64,000 bases of DNA from Chondrosia reniformis (Eukaryota > Porifera > Demospongiae > Chondrillida > Chondrillidae). Position 1 is the stretch's first letter, and each line of letters starts with the position of its first letter. The translations under genes were made by a program, and so were the position numbers. Shown here piece after piece: positions 34,660-46,230 of the stretch. The DNA lies in contig OX359193.1 of the NCBI GenBank assembly GCA_947172415.1, positions 6,008,501 through 6,072,500 on the forward strand. The letters run 5' to 3'. The notes beneath the pieces are model-generated. The model ran no database searches. It was given only the letters and a program-made list of their open reading frames with translations, and was not told where the DNA came from.

Positions 34660-36180
34660 TCAAATGGAAAGATATGAAGCTCAAACTTGGTGTCAGCATT
34701 CACAGACATGTATGAAACATTTCCAATGACAATTTAAATTTTCAATAATCTTTACAATTTCCCTATCTCTCACCATACATTAATTTAGTATATGTACCAG
34801 TATATTAATATACATTTTGTTCTCTAACTCTGTCAAATGGAAAGATATTAAGCTCAAACTTGGTGTCAGCATTCACAGACATGTATGAAACATTTCCAAT
34901 GAGAATTTGAAATTGTCATAAATCTTTACATTTTCCCTATCTCTCACCATACATTAATTTGGTATACCAGTATATTAATGTACATTTGGTGCTCTAATTC
35001 TGTCAAATGGAAAGATATGAAGCTCAAACTTGGTGTCAGCATTCACAGACATGTATGAAACATTTCCAATGACAATTTGAAACTTTCAATAATCTTTACA
35101 TTTTCCCTATCTCTCACCATACATTAATTTGGTATACCAGTATATTAATGTACATTTGGTGCTCTAACTCTGTCAAATGGAAAGATATGAAGCTCAAACT
35201 TGGTGTCAGCATTCACAGACATGTATGAAACATTTCCAATGACAATTTAAATTTTCAATAATCTTTACAATTTCCCTATCTCTCACCATACATTAATTTA
35301 GTATATGTACCAGTATATTAATATACATTTTGTTCTCTAACTCTGTCAAATGGAAAGATATTAAGCTCAAACTTGGTGTCAGCATTCACAGACATGTATG
35401 AAACATTTCCAATGAGAATTTGAAATTGTCATAAATCTTTACATTTTCCCTATCTCTCACCATACATTAATTTGGTATACCAGTATATTAATGTACATTT
35501 GGTGCTCTAATTCTGTCAAATGGAAAGATATGAAGCTCAAACTTGGTGTCAGCATTCACAGACATGTATGAAACATTTCCAATGACAATTTGAAACTTTC
35601 AATAATCTTTACATTTTCCCTATCTCTCACCATACATTAATTTGGTATACCAGTATATTAATGTACATTTGGTTCTCTAACTCTGTCAAATGGAAAGATA
35701 TGAAGCTCAAACTTGGTGTCAGCATTCACAGACATGTATGAAACATTTCCAATGACAATTTAAATTTTCAATAATCTTTACAATTTCCCTATCTCTCACC
35801 ATACATTAATTTAGTATACGTACCAGTATATTAATATACATTTTGTTCTCTAACTCTGTCAAATGGAAAGATATTAAGCTCAAACTTGGTGTCAGCATTC
35901 ACAGACATGTATGAAACATTTCCAATGAGAATTTGAAATTGTCATAAATCTTTACATTTTCCCTATCTCTCACCATACATTAATTTGGTATTCCAGTATA
36001 TTAATGTACATTTGGTGCTCTAATTCTGTCAAATGGAAAGATATGAAGCTCAAACTTGGTGTCAGCATTCACAGACATGTATGAAACATTTCCAATGACA
36101 ATTTGAAACTTTCAATAATCTTTACATTTTCCCTATCTCTCACTATACATTAATTTAGTATACCAGTATATTAATGTACA
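34660..36180 (+). repeat. Local 3-monomer higher-order repeat (513 bp)
   Basis: The junction variant GTATATGTACC or GTATACGTACC occurs at 34788, 35301 and 35814, exactly 513 bp apart. Confidence 0.85.
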
Positions 36181-38026
36181 TTTGGTGCTCTAACTCTGTC
36201 AAATGGAAAGATATTAAGCTCAAACTTGGTGTCAGCATTCACAGACATGTATGAAACATTTCCATTGACAATTTGAAACTTTCAATAATCTTTACATTTT
36301 CCCTATCTCTCACCATACATTAATTTGGTATACCAGTATATTAATGTACATTTGGTGCTCTAACTCTGTCAAATGGAAAGATATTAAGCTCAAACTTGGT
36401 GTCAGCTTTCACAGACATGTATGAAACATTTCCATTGACAATTTGAAACTTTTAATAATCTTTACATTTTCCCTATCTCTCACTATACATTAATTTGGTA
36501 TACCAGTATATTAATGTACATTTGGTGCTCTAACACTCTCAATTGGAAAGAGATTAAGCTCAAACTTGGTGTCAGCATTCACAGACATGTATGAAACATT
36601 TCCAATGACAATTTGAAATTGTCATAAATCTTTACATTTTCCCTATCTCTCACCATACATTAATTTGGTATACCAGTATATTAATGTACATTTGGTGCTC
36701 TAACTCTGTCAAATGGAAAGATATTAAGCTCAAACTTGGTGTCAGCATTCACAGACATGTATGAAACATTTCCATTGACAATTTGAAACTTTCAATAATC
36801 TTTACATTTTCCCTATCTCTCACCATACATTAATTTGGTATACCAGTATATTAATGTACATTTGGTGCTCTAACTCTGTCAAATGGAAAGATATGAAGCT
36901 CAAACTTGGTGTCAGCATTCACAGACATGTATGAAACATTTCCAATGACAATTTAAATTTTCAATAATCTTTACAATTTCCCTATCTCTCACCATACATT
37001 AATTTAGTATACGTACCAGTATATTAATATACATTTTGTTCTCTAACTCTGTCAAATGGAAAGATATTAAGCTCAAACTTGGTGTCAGCATTCACAGACA
37101 TGTATGAAACATTTCCAATGAGAATTTGAAATTGTCATAAATCTTTACATTTTCCCTATATCTCACCATACATTAATTTGGTATACCAGTATATTAATGT
37201 ACATTTGGTGCTCTAATTCTGTCAAATGGAAAGATATGAAGCTCAAACTTGGTGTCAGCATTCACAGACATGTATGAAACATTTCCAATGACAATTTGAA
37301 ACTTTCAATAATCTTTACATTTTCCCTATCTCTCACTATACATTAATTTAGTATACCAGTATATTAATGTACATTTGGTGCTCTAACTCTGTCAAATGGA
37401 AAGATATTAAGCTCAAACTTGGTGTCAGCATTCACAGACATGTATGAAACATTTCCATTGACAATTTGAAACTTTCAATAATCTTTACATTTTCCCTATC
37501 TCTCACCATACATTAATTTGGTATACCAGTATATTAATGTACATTTGGTGCTCTAACTCTGTCAAATGGAAAGATATTAAGCTCAAACTTGGTGTCAGCT
37601 TTCACAGACATGTATGAAACATTTCCATTGACAATTTGAAACTTTTAATAATCTTTACATTTTCCCTATCTCTCACCATACATTAATTTGGTATACCAGT
37701 ATATTAATGTACATTTGGTGCTCTAACTCTGTCAAATGGAAAGATATGAAGCTCAAACTTGGTGTCAGCATTCACAGACATGTATGAAACATTTCCAATG
37801 AGGATTTGAAATTGTCAAAAATCTTTACATTTTCCCTATCTCTCACTATACATTAATTTGGTATACCAGTATATTAATGTACATTTGGTGCTCTAACTCT
37901 GTCAAATGGAAAGATATGAAGCTCACACTTGATGTCAGCATTCACAGACATGTATGAAACATTTCCAATGAGTTTTGCAAATTTGATTTACTCCCAAAAT
38001 TTGCCATATCTCTCACCATACATTAA

Positions 38027-39124
38027 TTCCTATGCCAGGTAATTACGTAATGGTAAAAATGGCCGACCGTAAGAAGGTATAACAGAAATTCACTACTATG
38101 TATATATAAAGCTGAAAAACTAGAGCGTCTTGAAAGATTTCTTGTATACATGGATATGCACTGTGTAGTACGTGATTGTTGGTGAAGTAGTATCCATCCA
38201 TATATACTATATGGATGTCGTTAATGTAAAATTTCGCCAATCGACAGCCAACGAAACTCTCAAGAAAAAAAGTTGGACCATACCGAACGCTACCATCCAC
38301 GACGCTCAGAGGCCGGGATCGGTGGTAACGTTCAGCTTATCGAATCTGCCGAAGCAAATTACTACCGAGTTGAACTTTGGGTGTCACTTGCGTGAGAAGA
38401 ACCAGTTCTTCTCGATATGGCCGACTCATATGAATCCTAAGATATCAGATGCCAATCCCACATACGTGGAACCCCCCCGAAATCCGGATTATTGGTGAGC
38501 ACGTCTCTATGGCACCAACCGATTAGGAGACAGCTTCAGAGTCTAAGCGCTACCAACCCCTATGGGAACCGCTACCACCATAGAGATGTGTCCAGGTAGG
38601 CCTACTTTATAAGGTTTTTTGCCTCTATTTAAACCACAAAATTTCGAAAGAAAACGGTTGTGGTTGGCGCTATTCCATACTTAAGAATAGGGTATTTTCG
38701 AGAAAAATATGGTCCACTTATTTCAAGTTAATTACAGATCAGGGCATCGTTTCAAGCAATTTTGCACATATATTCCGTATTTGTGGTCCATCTCGAAACA
38801 GGAGAAAATGGATAAAATCCTGTATGTGTCTTCATAAGCCGAGGAGAACGGCTTTTCTGGTGCCATGTAGAAACGATTTTAGCGAGAGGTGTTCCGATAT
38901 CAACGTATAATACTATAACCAGTCACATTCAACCTCAATTGCTGTAAAACGATAACGCCTGCTTACTTCTATATAGATACCTTCTGATAGGAGAATTTGA
39001 ACTGTCTCTGTGTGTTTCTAGTTAGTCCCATGCATGTAAAACCTTTTGCCTTCAAGTGTTCCGATATTTTATATGAAAGTATCGCACGATTTATATATAC
39101 TGTATATAGTAATTTTAATTTTAG
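38027..39124 (+). repeat. 1.1-kb insert in the satellite array, copy 4
   Basis: Same segment 5,842 bp downstream of copy 3. Differences noticed are AATGTAAAATTTCG for AATGTGAAATTTCG and CTCTCAAGAAAA for CTCTAAAGAAAA. Both lie near the start of the GC-richer core; the first lengthens a minus-strand frame. Satellite continues only about 570 bp beyond it. Confidence 0.93.
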
Positions 39125-39867
39125 TGCTGTAACACTATCAAATAAGATATGAAGCTAAAACTTGGTGTCAGCATTCACAGACATGTATGAAACATTTCCA
39201 ATGAGAATTTGAAATTTTCAAAAATCTTTACATTTTCCCTATCTCTCACCATACATTAATTTGGTATACCAGTATATTAATGTACATTTAGTTCTCTAAC
39301 TCTGTCAAATGGAAAGATATGAAGCTCATACTTGATATCAGCATTCACAGACATGTATGAAACATTTCCAATGACAATTTGAAATTGTCATAAATCTTTA
39401 CATTTTCCCAATCTCTCACCATACATTAATTTGGTATACCAGTATATTAATGTACATTTGGTGCTCTAACTCTGTCAAATGGAAAGATATGAAGCTCAAA
39501 CCTGGTGTTAGCATTCACAGACATGTATGAAACATTTCCAATGAGAATTTGAAATTTTCAATAATCTTTACATTTTCCCTATCTCTCACCATACATTAAT
39601 TTGGTATACCAGTATACTAATGTACAATTGGTGCTCTAAGTCTGTCAAATGGAAAGATATGAAGCTCAAACTTGGTGTTAGCTTTCACAGACATATACGT
39701 AGCTATGCTCAGTATGAATACATTGCATTTGAAAGAACTGAATAACACTAATTTTTGTATGTAATACAAGTTAAAAAATTAATAGTAAATCAGCAAAATA
39801 AGAGATTATGTGTGTATACAGTATGTGTTAAATGAGTAAAACTATATTTGTGTAATTTCAGTTACAT

Positions 39868-42800
39868 TCAGTCCTCTCTTGTAAGAAGTGGTCGAGTAAG
39901 GGTATCCTCGTCTTGGCCTTCACTTTTTGGTTCATCTTCTCTTTGGCTCAGTGGTGTTTCCGTTTCATTAGATTCGCCTTCCTGCGGGACACCAGCTACT
40001 AGTTGATGAAGATCAAGAAAGGGAAATCTTTCAATATCAGGATCCACTTTTGGTACACCTTCTTGATCTGTTGCAACCCTTTTCTTCTGCACAAATTCCT
40101 TAACTTGTGTCCATCTCTCTCTGGCACATTCAGGAATAGGAAAGTATTTCCATCCATGATAAGCAGCAATAATTATGATTTGTAAAGTGGCTAAAGATAT
40201 ACTCAATATTGAGGCTATTACATTAACCGTGGTATTTGCATTGAAATTGACTGCACTGAAAAATACCATTACTAGTAAGAAAAACCCATCATTTTTCATA
40301 GGATTCACATGGCAAGCAATCCAGTTTGAAAACAGTCCAAATTTTTCCTGCTGAGTATTGATGATTGGTTGAAACCTTTTGTGGAATGGCTTAACAATTA
40401 GCCATTGCAAATAAAAGAAAACACACAAACTGAGGATAACAATGAAGTTGAAAATTTGGAATTGCAAAACAAAAAGGAGTACTACAAATATTGCTCTCAA
40501 AAGCAGTCTCACTCCCAACCAGAAGCCAAGTGGCCAACGATAAGCTCCATGGAATACATCAAGAAAATGACTGAACCATAAACTGCGAATACACATTCTT
40601 CTCAAGGGATCTCCAAAGAGAGTAATTGCTGTCAGTGGAATAAGATAGAGAACAGTGACAGCAATAGCTAGCACTCCAAGAAATAAATGTCTCCCTTGAA
40701 AATACTCTATATTGGGCTGATACAACCAAACTATATACATCCTCTCTTCCCCTGTCCATGCATTATGCTCAATTATCTTACTGTATCTCAAAGCATTGAT
40801 AACTAATCCAATGAGGTTTGTATATGTCAAAACCATCAGTGTAGCTAATACAGGTACTGCTCTTTTAGCTATAAACTCTATTCTGAATACTCTGAGATTA
40901 AATTTGTGTGCTCCAATGACAATGAGAATCACAAGAGAAATGAGATAAAATGGAAAGGCAAACTGAAGCACTGCCTTGACAAATTCATCCATGCCATCAT
41001 AAAAACAGGTCTCAAATCCACTGCCAAAATTCAATAATGAAATAATATTATAAAATGGCTTCCCTGCGTAACCTTGTAACTTGTCATCGTAGAGATATAT
41101 GACATTGGCAAATAGACTGATTCCATTAATGGTTCCTTGCATTATAGTCAAGTTAAATAGGAAAAGTAGAGCTATAAGTGCCAGACCAGCAAGGGCATAC
41201 AGAGGAATTATAAGTATAAACCATGGTCCATTGCACTGAGTACATGTGTATCCTCCAAACACTGAACTATAACCAGGTGGACATTCACTGCAGACAAACC
41301 CAATTCGGCCATTTTCTTCATTGCATTGCTTATTAGTAGGTGATGCATTAGAGTCTTCTAAAGTAACTCCTTCTGTTCGTAGGACTTCATTGCAAAACAC
41401 GCTAGGACAGTAATCACATATGACAAGACTTCCTTGTTGAAAACCAAGCCAAAGATTATCGTATTTGACTTGTATATAATAGAAGCCTTCATTTTTGGTT
41501 GTGTGACATTCAAAATGATGCTGAATTAAAAACGCTCGACATTCACATTTCATGACAATCAAATCCTCCTTAAATCCAATGGGACATCTTAGGATGTTCA
41601 CTTTATGAATTGAATAGTAAGTGATAGGTAGGTCTTGATAGAATGAAAATGGCCATTTTAGTCTTAATATTATTGCTGTTTTATTCACTTGAATGGGAAC
41701 ATTGGAGACTATGGTTCTAGTACACTCTTTCCTAATTAAGAGCTGACTAATACAGGAGAGGTCACCCTCACAGTCCAACTCCACCAAGCTACTGTTTGAA
41801 ATATCACCAAGATCACCTACTACAGAAACATAAAAAGTCAAATCCTTTTCTTCAGGAAGAACTGCCATGTTTGTATTCTCCTTACAGTCCCATAAAGAAC
41901 TGTTCTTCAAATTACCATGCCCATCACATAAGCATATATAATACGGTGGAGTAGGGACATACTTTGATGTCCAAGATGGCGGATAAATAAACTGCTTTAA
42001 AAGTGTCAAGTTAGTTGTAATGTAGCTTCCTTGTGTTTGTAAGATGCAATTAAATAGGTGGCCATTATATATCTCTCCAGTTGCTGATGCCCCAACTTTA
42101 AGTGCAAGTTCATATCTGTTATTTGAAAACACTATTTTTCCATTAAAGTTGGTAACCCCAGCTAATTTCAGAAAATGTCCCTGCTGATCTACTAATTGAA
42201 AGAAGCAGCTGCCATCCGAATGTGTAGTCAATTCTTGACCTTTGTGGCACTGTTTATACTGTTTCTCAGCATGATAACTATACCTACTGATTTCAAGAGT
42301 TGGAGGTGTTACAATACTACCAAAGTATTGAAGACCATAATTGTGGCTTATGAGTAGTTGAGAGTCATTTTCTAGAAGAATCTTAGAGCAAATCATTTCA
42401 ATAAGTCCATTAAAGGTTAAAATTTCTATTGCATTTGTCCAAGCCCATCTTTCATTATTGATAATCAAATTATGTCCACGGATTTGAAGCTTGCTATTGG
42501 ACATTGATATGGCACCAGCGATATTATTAATTATTTTACAATTCCACAATAAAATTGGAAACCACAATTCTTTTAAAACCAAGACATGACTGGAAATAGG
42601 AATATGGTATCCTTGAAACCTTGGTTTTCTAAGGCCTTCATAGCGATGAAAAGTACAATTTTGAAAAGTAAAGTAACTTGCTGTAGATTCATGAACAGCA
42701 ACAGGTACAACATTTCTCACCTGTGATACAGTTCCATCAAATTCAGTGTCCGTAATTTCAATATTAGGAGTAGGATAAAATGGTAAAGCATAGTCCACAC

Positions 42801-43713
42801 TCTGGATAGTGTATCCTTCTCTAAAAGTAACTGAAAATAAGATTCCCTCAGGATATCTAGCACTATTTGGGTTGCTAAAGAGACATCTTTGAATGGCCAC
42901 TTCAACTGAATGTACACTAGGAGCATTGAAGACATGAAATGTCAGGTTAAAATCCCAAAGAATCTGACTATCAATAACTGATAGACTAAACCTCTCTTGA
43001 GGGTATCCTGTTATCAAAAATGTCATTCCTGACATGATGCTCCCTCTGATAACTATACTAACATCTTTTAGTTTCTTAGTAGGTCGCAAAAAGTATGAAA
43101 TACCAGTCTCTAAGGCAATTTCTGTGCCCTCAATTATTATGGAAGAATTGTAGCCATCAGTAGTATTAAAGTTTTCATGGTTATCTATTATTACTATGGC
43201 TTCTCCAATTTTGCAATCCTTAATTTTGTATATTCCAGTTGGATTAGTCAGAAAAATTCGAATGATTGGCAGTACCAAATCAATTCTTCTGATTGTGGAA
43301 TTGCTGAGGGTGAGCCTCGAAACATTTTCTATCCTCAAATCAGCAGCCATCAGAGTTACATTTGCTATTGAGAAATTACTGCTGTCGTTTACAATAATTC
43401 GGCCTATCACTTGCAGTGTACAAGCAGCTCTGCCAAATCCTTTAAAGGTTATGTTAGCTGCTAAGGAAATTGTGATATCCAATCGAGTTCGATGACTACC
43501 TTTCAATAACATCCATGTGGTATTTGATGTTGAGAAAATGCTCTTATTCTGTCCATATCCATCAATGGTATCACAAGGAGTCCTGTTACCACATCCTTGT
43601 TCAGTAGATGGAGTTACCCAGAAGGTGTGATATAGAGACTCACCAGTAGTGGTTGACAGACAGATGAATGCGACAATTAGAAGAATCAGAGCTCTAAAAT
43701 AATTGGTTTCCAT
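39868..43713 (-). CDS. Large beta-helix-like ectodomain, multi-pass membrane protein (single exon)
   Basis: I start it at the ATG at 43713 because a good signal peptide follows directly (FRALILLIVAFICLSTTTG). The uninterrupted frame extends 39 codons further upstream without such a signal. Length is 1,281 residues, TGA at 39870-39868. Roughly residues 25-600 contain repeated short strands rich in N/S/T and N-glycosylation sequons (for example FSNNRYELAL, ITDTEFDGT), suggestive of a right-handed beta-helix. Then comes a Cys-rich segment (CNEENGRIGFVCSECPPGY...CTQC). Seven or eight hydrophobic segments follow (the first LIIPLYALAGLALIALLFLF) and a cytoplasmic tail of about 90 residues with many charges, ending RPLLTRED. 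I do not recognise a named family. It resembles large beta-helix/multi-TM proteins that I associate with sponges and other non-bilaterians (inference); a receptor or adhesion role is guesswork. Confidence 0.85.
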   Translation of the reverse strand: METNYFRALILLIVAFICLSTTTGESLYHTFWVTPSTEQGCGNRTPCDTIDGYGQNKSIFSTSNTTWMLLKGSHRTRLDITISLAANITFKGFGRAACTLQVIGRIIVNDSSNFSIANVTLMAADLRIENVSRLTLSNSTIRRIDLVLPIIRIFLTNPTGIYKIKDCKIGEAIVIIDNHENFNTTDGYNSSIIIEGTEIALETGISYFLRPTKKLKDVSIVIRGSIMSGMTFLITGYPQERFSLSVIDSQILWDFNLTFHVFNAPSVHSVEVAIQRCLFSNPNSARYPEGILFSVTFREGYTIQSVDYALPFYPTPNIEITDTEFDGTVSQVRNVVPVAVHESTASYFTFQNCTFHRYEGLRKPRFQGYHIPISSHVLVLKELWFPILLWNCKIINNIAGAISMSNSKLQIRGHNLIINNERWAWTNAIEILTFNGLIEMICSKILLENDSQLLISHNYGLQYFGSIVTPPTLEISRYSYHAEKQYKQCHKGQELTTHSDGSCFFQLVDQQGHFLKLAGVTNFNGKIVFSNNRYELALKVGASATGEIYNGHLFNCILQTQGSYITTNLTLLKQFIYPPSWTSKYVPTPPYYICLCDGHGNLKNSSLWDCKENTNMAVLPEEKDLTFYVSVVGDLGDISNSSLVELDCEGDLSCISQLLIRKECTRTIVSNVPIQVNKTAIILRLKWPFSFYQDLPITYYSIHKVNILRCPIGFKEDLIVMKCECRAFLIQHHFECHTTKNEGFYYIQVKYDNLWLGFQQGSLVICDYCPSVFCNEVLRTEGVTLEDSNASPTNKQCNEENGRIGFVCSECPPGYSSVFGGYTCTQCNGPWFILIIPLYALAGLALIALLFLFNLTIMQGTINGISLFANVIYLYDDKLQGYAGKPFYNIISLLNFGSGFETCFYDGMDEFVKAVLQFAFPFYLISLVILIVIGAHKFNLRVFRIEFIAKRAVPVLATLMVLTYTNLIGLVINALRYSKIIEHNAWTGEERMYIVWLYQPNIEYFQGRHLFLGVLAIAVTVLYLIPLTAITLFGDPLRRMCIRSLWFSHFLDVFHGAYRWPLGFWLGVRLLLRAIFVVLLFVLQFQIFNFIVILSLCVFFYLQWLIVKPFHKRFQPIINTQQEKFGLFSNWIACHVNPMKNDGFFLLVMVFFSAVNFNANTTVNVIASILSISLATLQIIIIAAYHGWKYFPIPECARERWTQVKEFVQKKRVATDQEGVPKVDPDIERFPFLDLHQLVAGVPQEGESNETETPLSQREDEPKSEGQDEDTLTRPLLTRED

Positions 43714-45244
43714 TCTTTCCCAACCTTTGAATACTGTTATTTGCATTACAGTAATGATCCAATTGAAATGTATGGCTACTATTATATATATATCACCTAT
43801 GTATACAACACATACATAAATACATGTCATAGAAAGTATGCACTTCTAATGCAAGATACAATAGTAGTCTAACAAAATTGAATAAACAACATACCCTGGC
43901 TGAAAGGTATATATACTTTCACTATACAATTTAAAATGCCTGAGATCGATACTCATAGGCAACCTAAAGGATTTCGAAAGGCACGATAACATTGTAATTA
44001 TTATACTATAGAAAAGTAAAGATAGCCCAACCACAAGGGTTGATAAGTAAGTGAATTGTATGGGATATATAAATTAAGTAACCGGTTTAGAATGTACGAT
44101 ACAAGTATATAAGAAATATAATTAGTGATTTGTTATTTATATTGGTATGGGAGAGGATATACATATGTATATAGAGACACTTTAATTGGAATGCATCAAT
44201 CCTTGCCTAATAATGTTGAGAATGCATATACGTAGTAGCACAAATATATAAAAGCAAATTAGAAGGTACTATATGGTAATTATAACTTTACAGTAAAGTA
44301 CATTTATATATATATACATACATCTGCGTATACCCCATGTAAGCTATTTTAGATATAATGTAATTCACTGCCATACATGATGTAGCTACGTACGAACTTG
44401 CAGCAGAAAAATAGGGGTTTTTAAGATCTATAGCGCTGCATTATCTTAAAGCTATTGATATCAGTCATCTATCCAACCCAAGATATATATTATGTCTCCA
44501 AAGCTAATGGGGGGAACTGAAGTTCACCTTTATAATGGGAACCAGAGTCTCTTACTAGCCACTCAAAAAGATAGATAGGGTCAAGCCATATGTAGCTAGC
44601 AGCTGTTTTGTCCTTATTAGGAATCATCAGTATGGCATATGACATGGTTAATCTGTCAAATGGATGAATGGCATGTATAGTTCACCTACGTATGTACACA
44701 ACAATTAAACTGTATATGCAAAGTTGTAACATAATGAATGGTTTATAACAATAGTCACGAAAGTGTGTTGGTTTTAGCATTATTGAAATAATGAAGATGT
44801 ATTTAAAAATGTATACATAATATATACAATACCTCTAAATGCCAATTAATTAAGACCTGCAGACATAATTGCATGCATAATAGCAGAAAATGAAAGTTGT
44901 TAATATACGTATTATAATTATTTAGTCACATTCATATATGTATTATATATGTAGTTCATGCACATTGTGAATAGAATTTTTATATATCAGTACATATATA
45001 TACACACATGTACAGTGCCTTAACTGTACATTTACCTCATCATCACTTGGATGTGCATTTAATGCTAAAACTCTTCCAAATGGACAGATACAGTATGTAC
45101 ATGTAGTGTTGGTATTTTATAAAACTAGTATACAATTACATGCAAGGTGTATTCATAGTCTAAAGTTAAAGTTAAATGCAAGACAGCCAACCATGAAAGT
45201 AAATAAATAGTCAGTATAGTAAACAATAGACGGTGTAGTAAACT
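43714..45244. other. AT-rich intergenic region upstream of the membrane-protein gene
   Basis: No gene seen. It must contain the promoter of the minus-strand gene. At about 45,049-45,115 there is weak similarity to the first half of a satellite monomer (TGCTAAAACTCTTCCAAATGGA), possibly an old remnant. Confidence 0.5.
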
Positions 45245-45670
45245 TTACATCTTCAGTTACACATCCTCATGAGCAAGAAGAGAATCAGTAAGTCCTTCTG
45301 AATGTTTGTCTATTTCACTGTCAGGTTTGTCTCCAATGTTTTATGTACATATCCTCATCTTCATGGTCAGCTGAACTGAACGGTGTTTCATCTTTGATCA
45401 TCACTGCTATTCTCCTGTGGTAAATATATTTGTTTATCTAAATGAAGTATATAATGACCATGCCTAAATCTTGTTAGATTAGTGTATGTAGCATGGACCA
45501 TTAAACCATGGTACTGGTACTGCTCTTTTAGCTATATGCATTCCACTTTGATATTCTGAGGTTAAACTAGTGTTCTCCAATGATAATGGGAATAACGAGA
45601 AAAAGAAGGAAAGATAAATTTAAAGAAAAACTGTATTAAACTTATCCATTTCATCATAAAAAGTCTAATA
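45245..45670 (-). pseudogene. Decayed partial copy of the beta-helix/multi-TM gene
   Basis: Positions 45511-45665 align by eye with 40850-41010 of the intact gene (shared GGTACTGCTCTTTTAGCTATA, then CTGAGGTTAAA versus CTGAGATTAAA, and a CATCATAAAAA end). Positions 45245-45420 resemble the tail-coding end (ATCCTCATCTT..., CGGTGTTTC...). The transmembrane part in between is missing and the frame is broken. This is a dead paralogue fragment on the same strand as the intact gene. Confidence 0.7.
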
Positions 45671-45685
45671 CATAGAAAGCATTAT

Positions 45686-46053
45686 GAGGGTTGATCCTAT
45701 TGGAGTTCAATTACGGTTCAGACAAGCTCTCTATAGGAGAAAATACTCAGCACCAGGGCCAAACAGTCTTTGGCATGTAGATGGCTACTAAGGTGGCGAA
45801 TTGTTATTCATGGAGGTATAGATAGATGGTTTTTCACGACTTATCGTTTATCAGCAAGCAGCCACTAACAACCGAGCTGAAACAGTATTTAAGTCATTTT
45901 TGCAGGCAGCTGATGCATATGGACTGCCTTCAAGAGTCCATAGTGATCGTCGGGGAGAGAATGTGTGTATATCTCAATACATGCTCAACCATCCCCTGAG
46001 AGGGCCAGGGAACATGATAACTGGTTGCAGTGTTCACAATCAAACCTACAGAT
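45686..46053 (+). pseudogene. Broken fragment of a DDE-type integrase core domain
   Basis: Plus-strand translation gives VQLRFRQALYRRKYSAPGPN, then SLWHVDGY, a stop, and further on [20 protein letters not shown] and [19 protein letters not shown], ending SVHNQ. This matches the order of retroviral/transposon-type integrase cores (HVDGY carrying the first Asp, SD-x-x-GEN carrying the second Asp and Glu). At least two in-frame stops and lost codons show that it is dead. It runs directly into the hairpin repeats of the second satellite locus. The parent element type cannot be decided here. Confidence 0.75.
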
Positions 46054-46063
46054 TTATGATTAG

Positions 46064-46203
46064 CTGGTGCTTAAGCCAAAAAGTGGATTAAGCACCAGGA
46101 GGCCTATAGGAGCAGCAATGTGTCGTTTCAAGTTACCTCGATTGCATTTTCCAATAGTACAAGGCTTGCCGGTGCTTAAGCCAAAAAGTGGGTTAAGCAC
46201 CAG
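46064..46203. repeat. Left pair of hairpin repeats of the second satellite locus
   Basis: Two copies, 107 bp apart, of the palindrome GGTGCTTAAGCC...GGTTAAGCACC (46064-46098 and 46171-46201). Each has a loop of about 10 bases, followed by a shared spacer ending in CGATTGCATTTTCCAATAGT. Confidence 0.85.
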
Positions 46204-46230
46204 CTACCAGGTGTAAGTCCAAGTCACCTC

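Larger units (their letters stand above)
14967..39695 (+). repeat. About 170-bp satellite array with four embedded 1.1-kb inserts
   Basis: Head-to-tail monomers of 170 bp; for example, ATGTACATTT recurs at 15301, 15471 and 15641. Each carries the blocks CTCTAACTCTGTCAAATGGAAAG, CTTGGTGTCAGCATTCACAGAC, GAAACATTTCC, TATCTCTCACCATACATTAA and CCAGTATATTAATGTACATT. Roughly 120 monomers are present once the four inserts are subtracted. The most variable segment lies after CATTTCCAATGA. Monomers at the outer ends and beside the inserts are the most diverged. No protein-coding frame is conserved in the monomer. A monomer of about 170 bp is close to nucleosome-repeat length, as in many centromeric or heterochromatic satellites. 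Function unknown. Confidence 0.97.

Noticed and set aside
14967..39695. CRISPR-like or bacterial tandem repeat
   Set aside because: Head-to-tail 170-bp monomers without unique spacers, in an intron-containing eukaryotic context. This is a satellite.
14967..39695. Calling the array a centromere
   Set aside because: Monomer length is suggestive, but nothing in the sequence shows centromere function and active-looking genes flank it closely.
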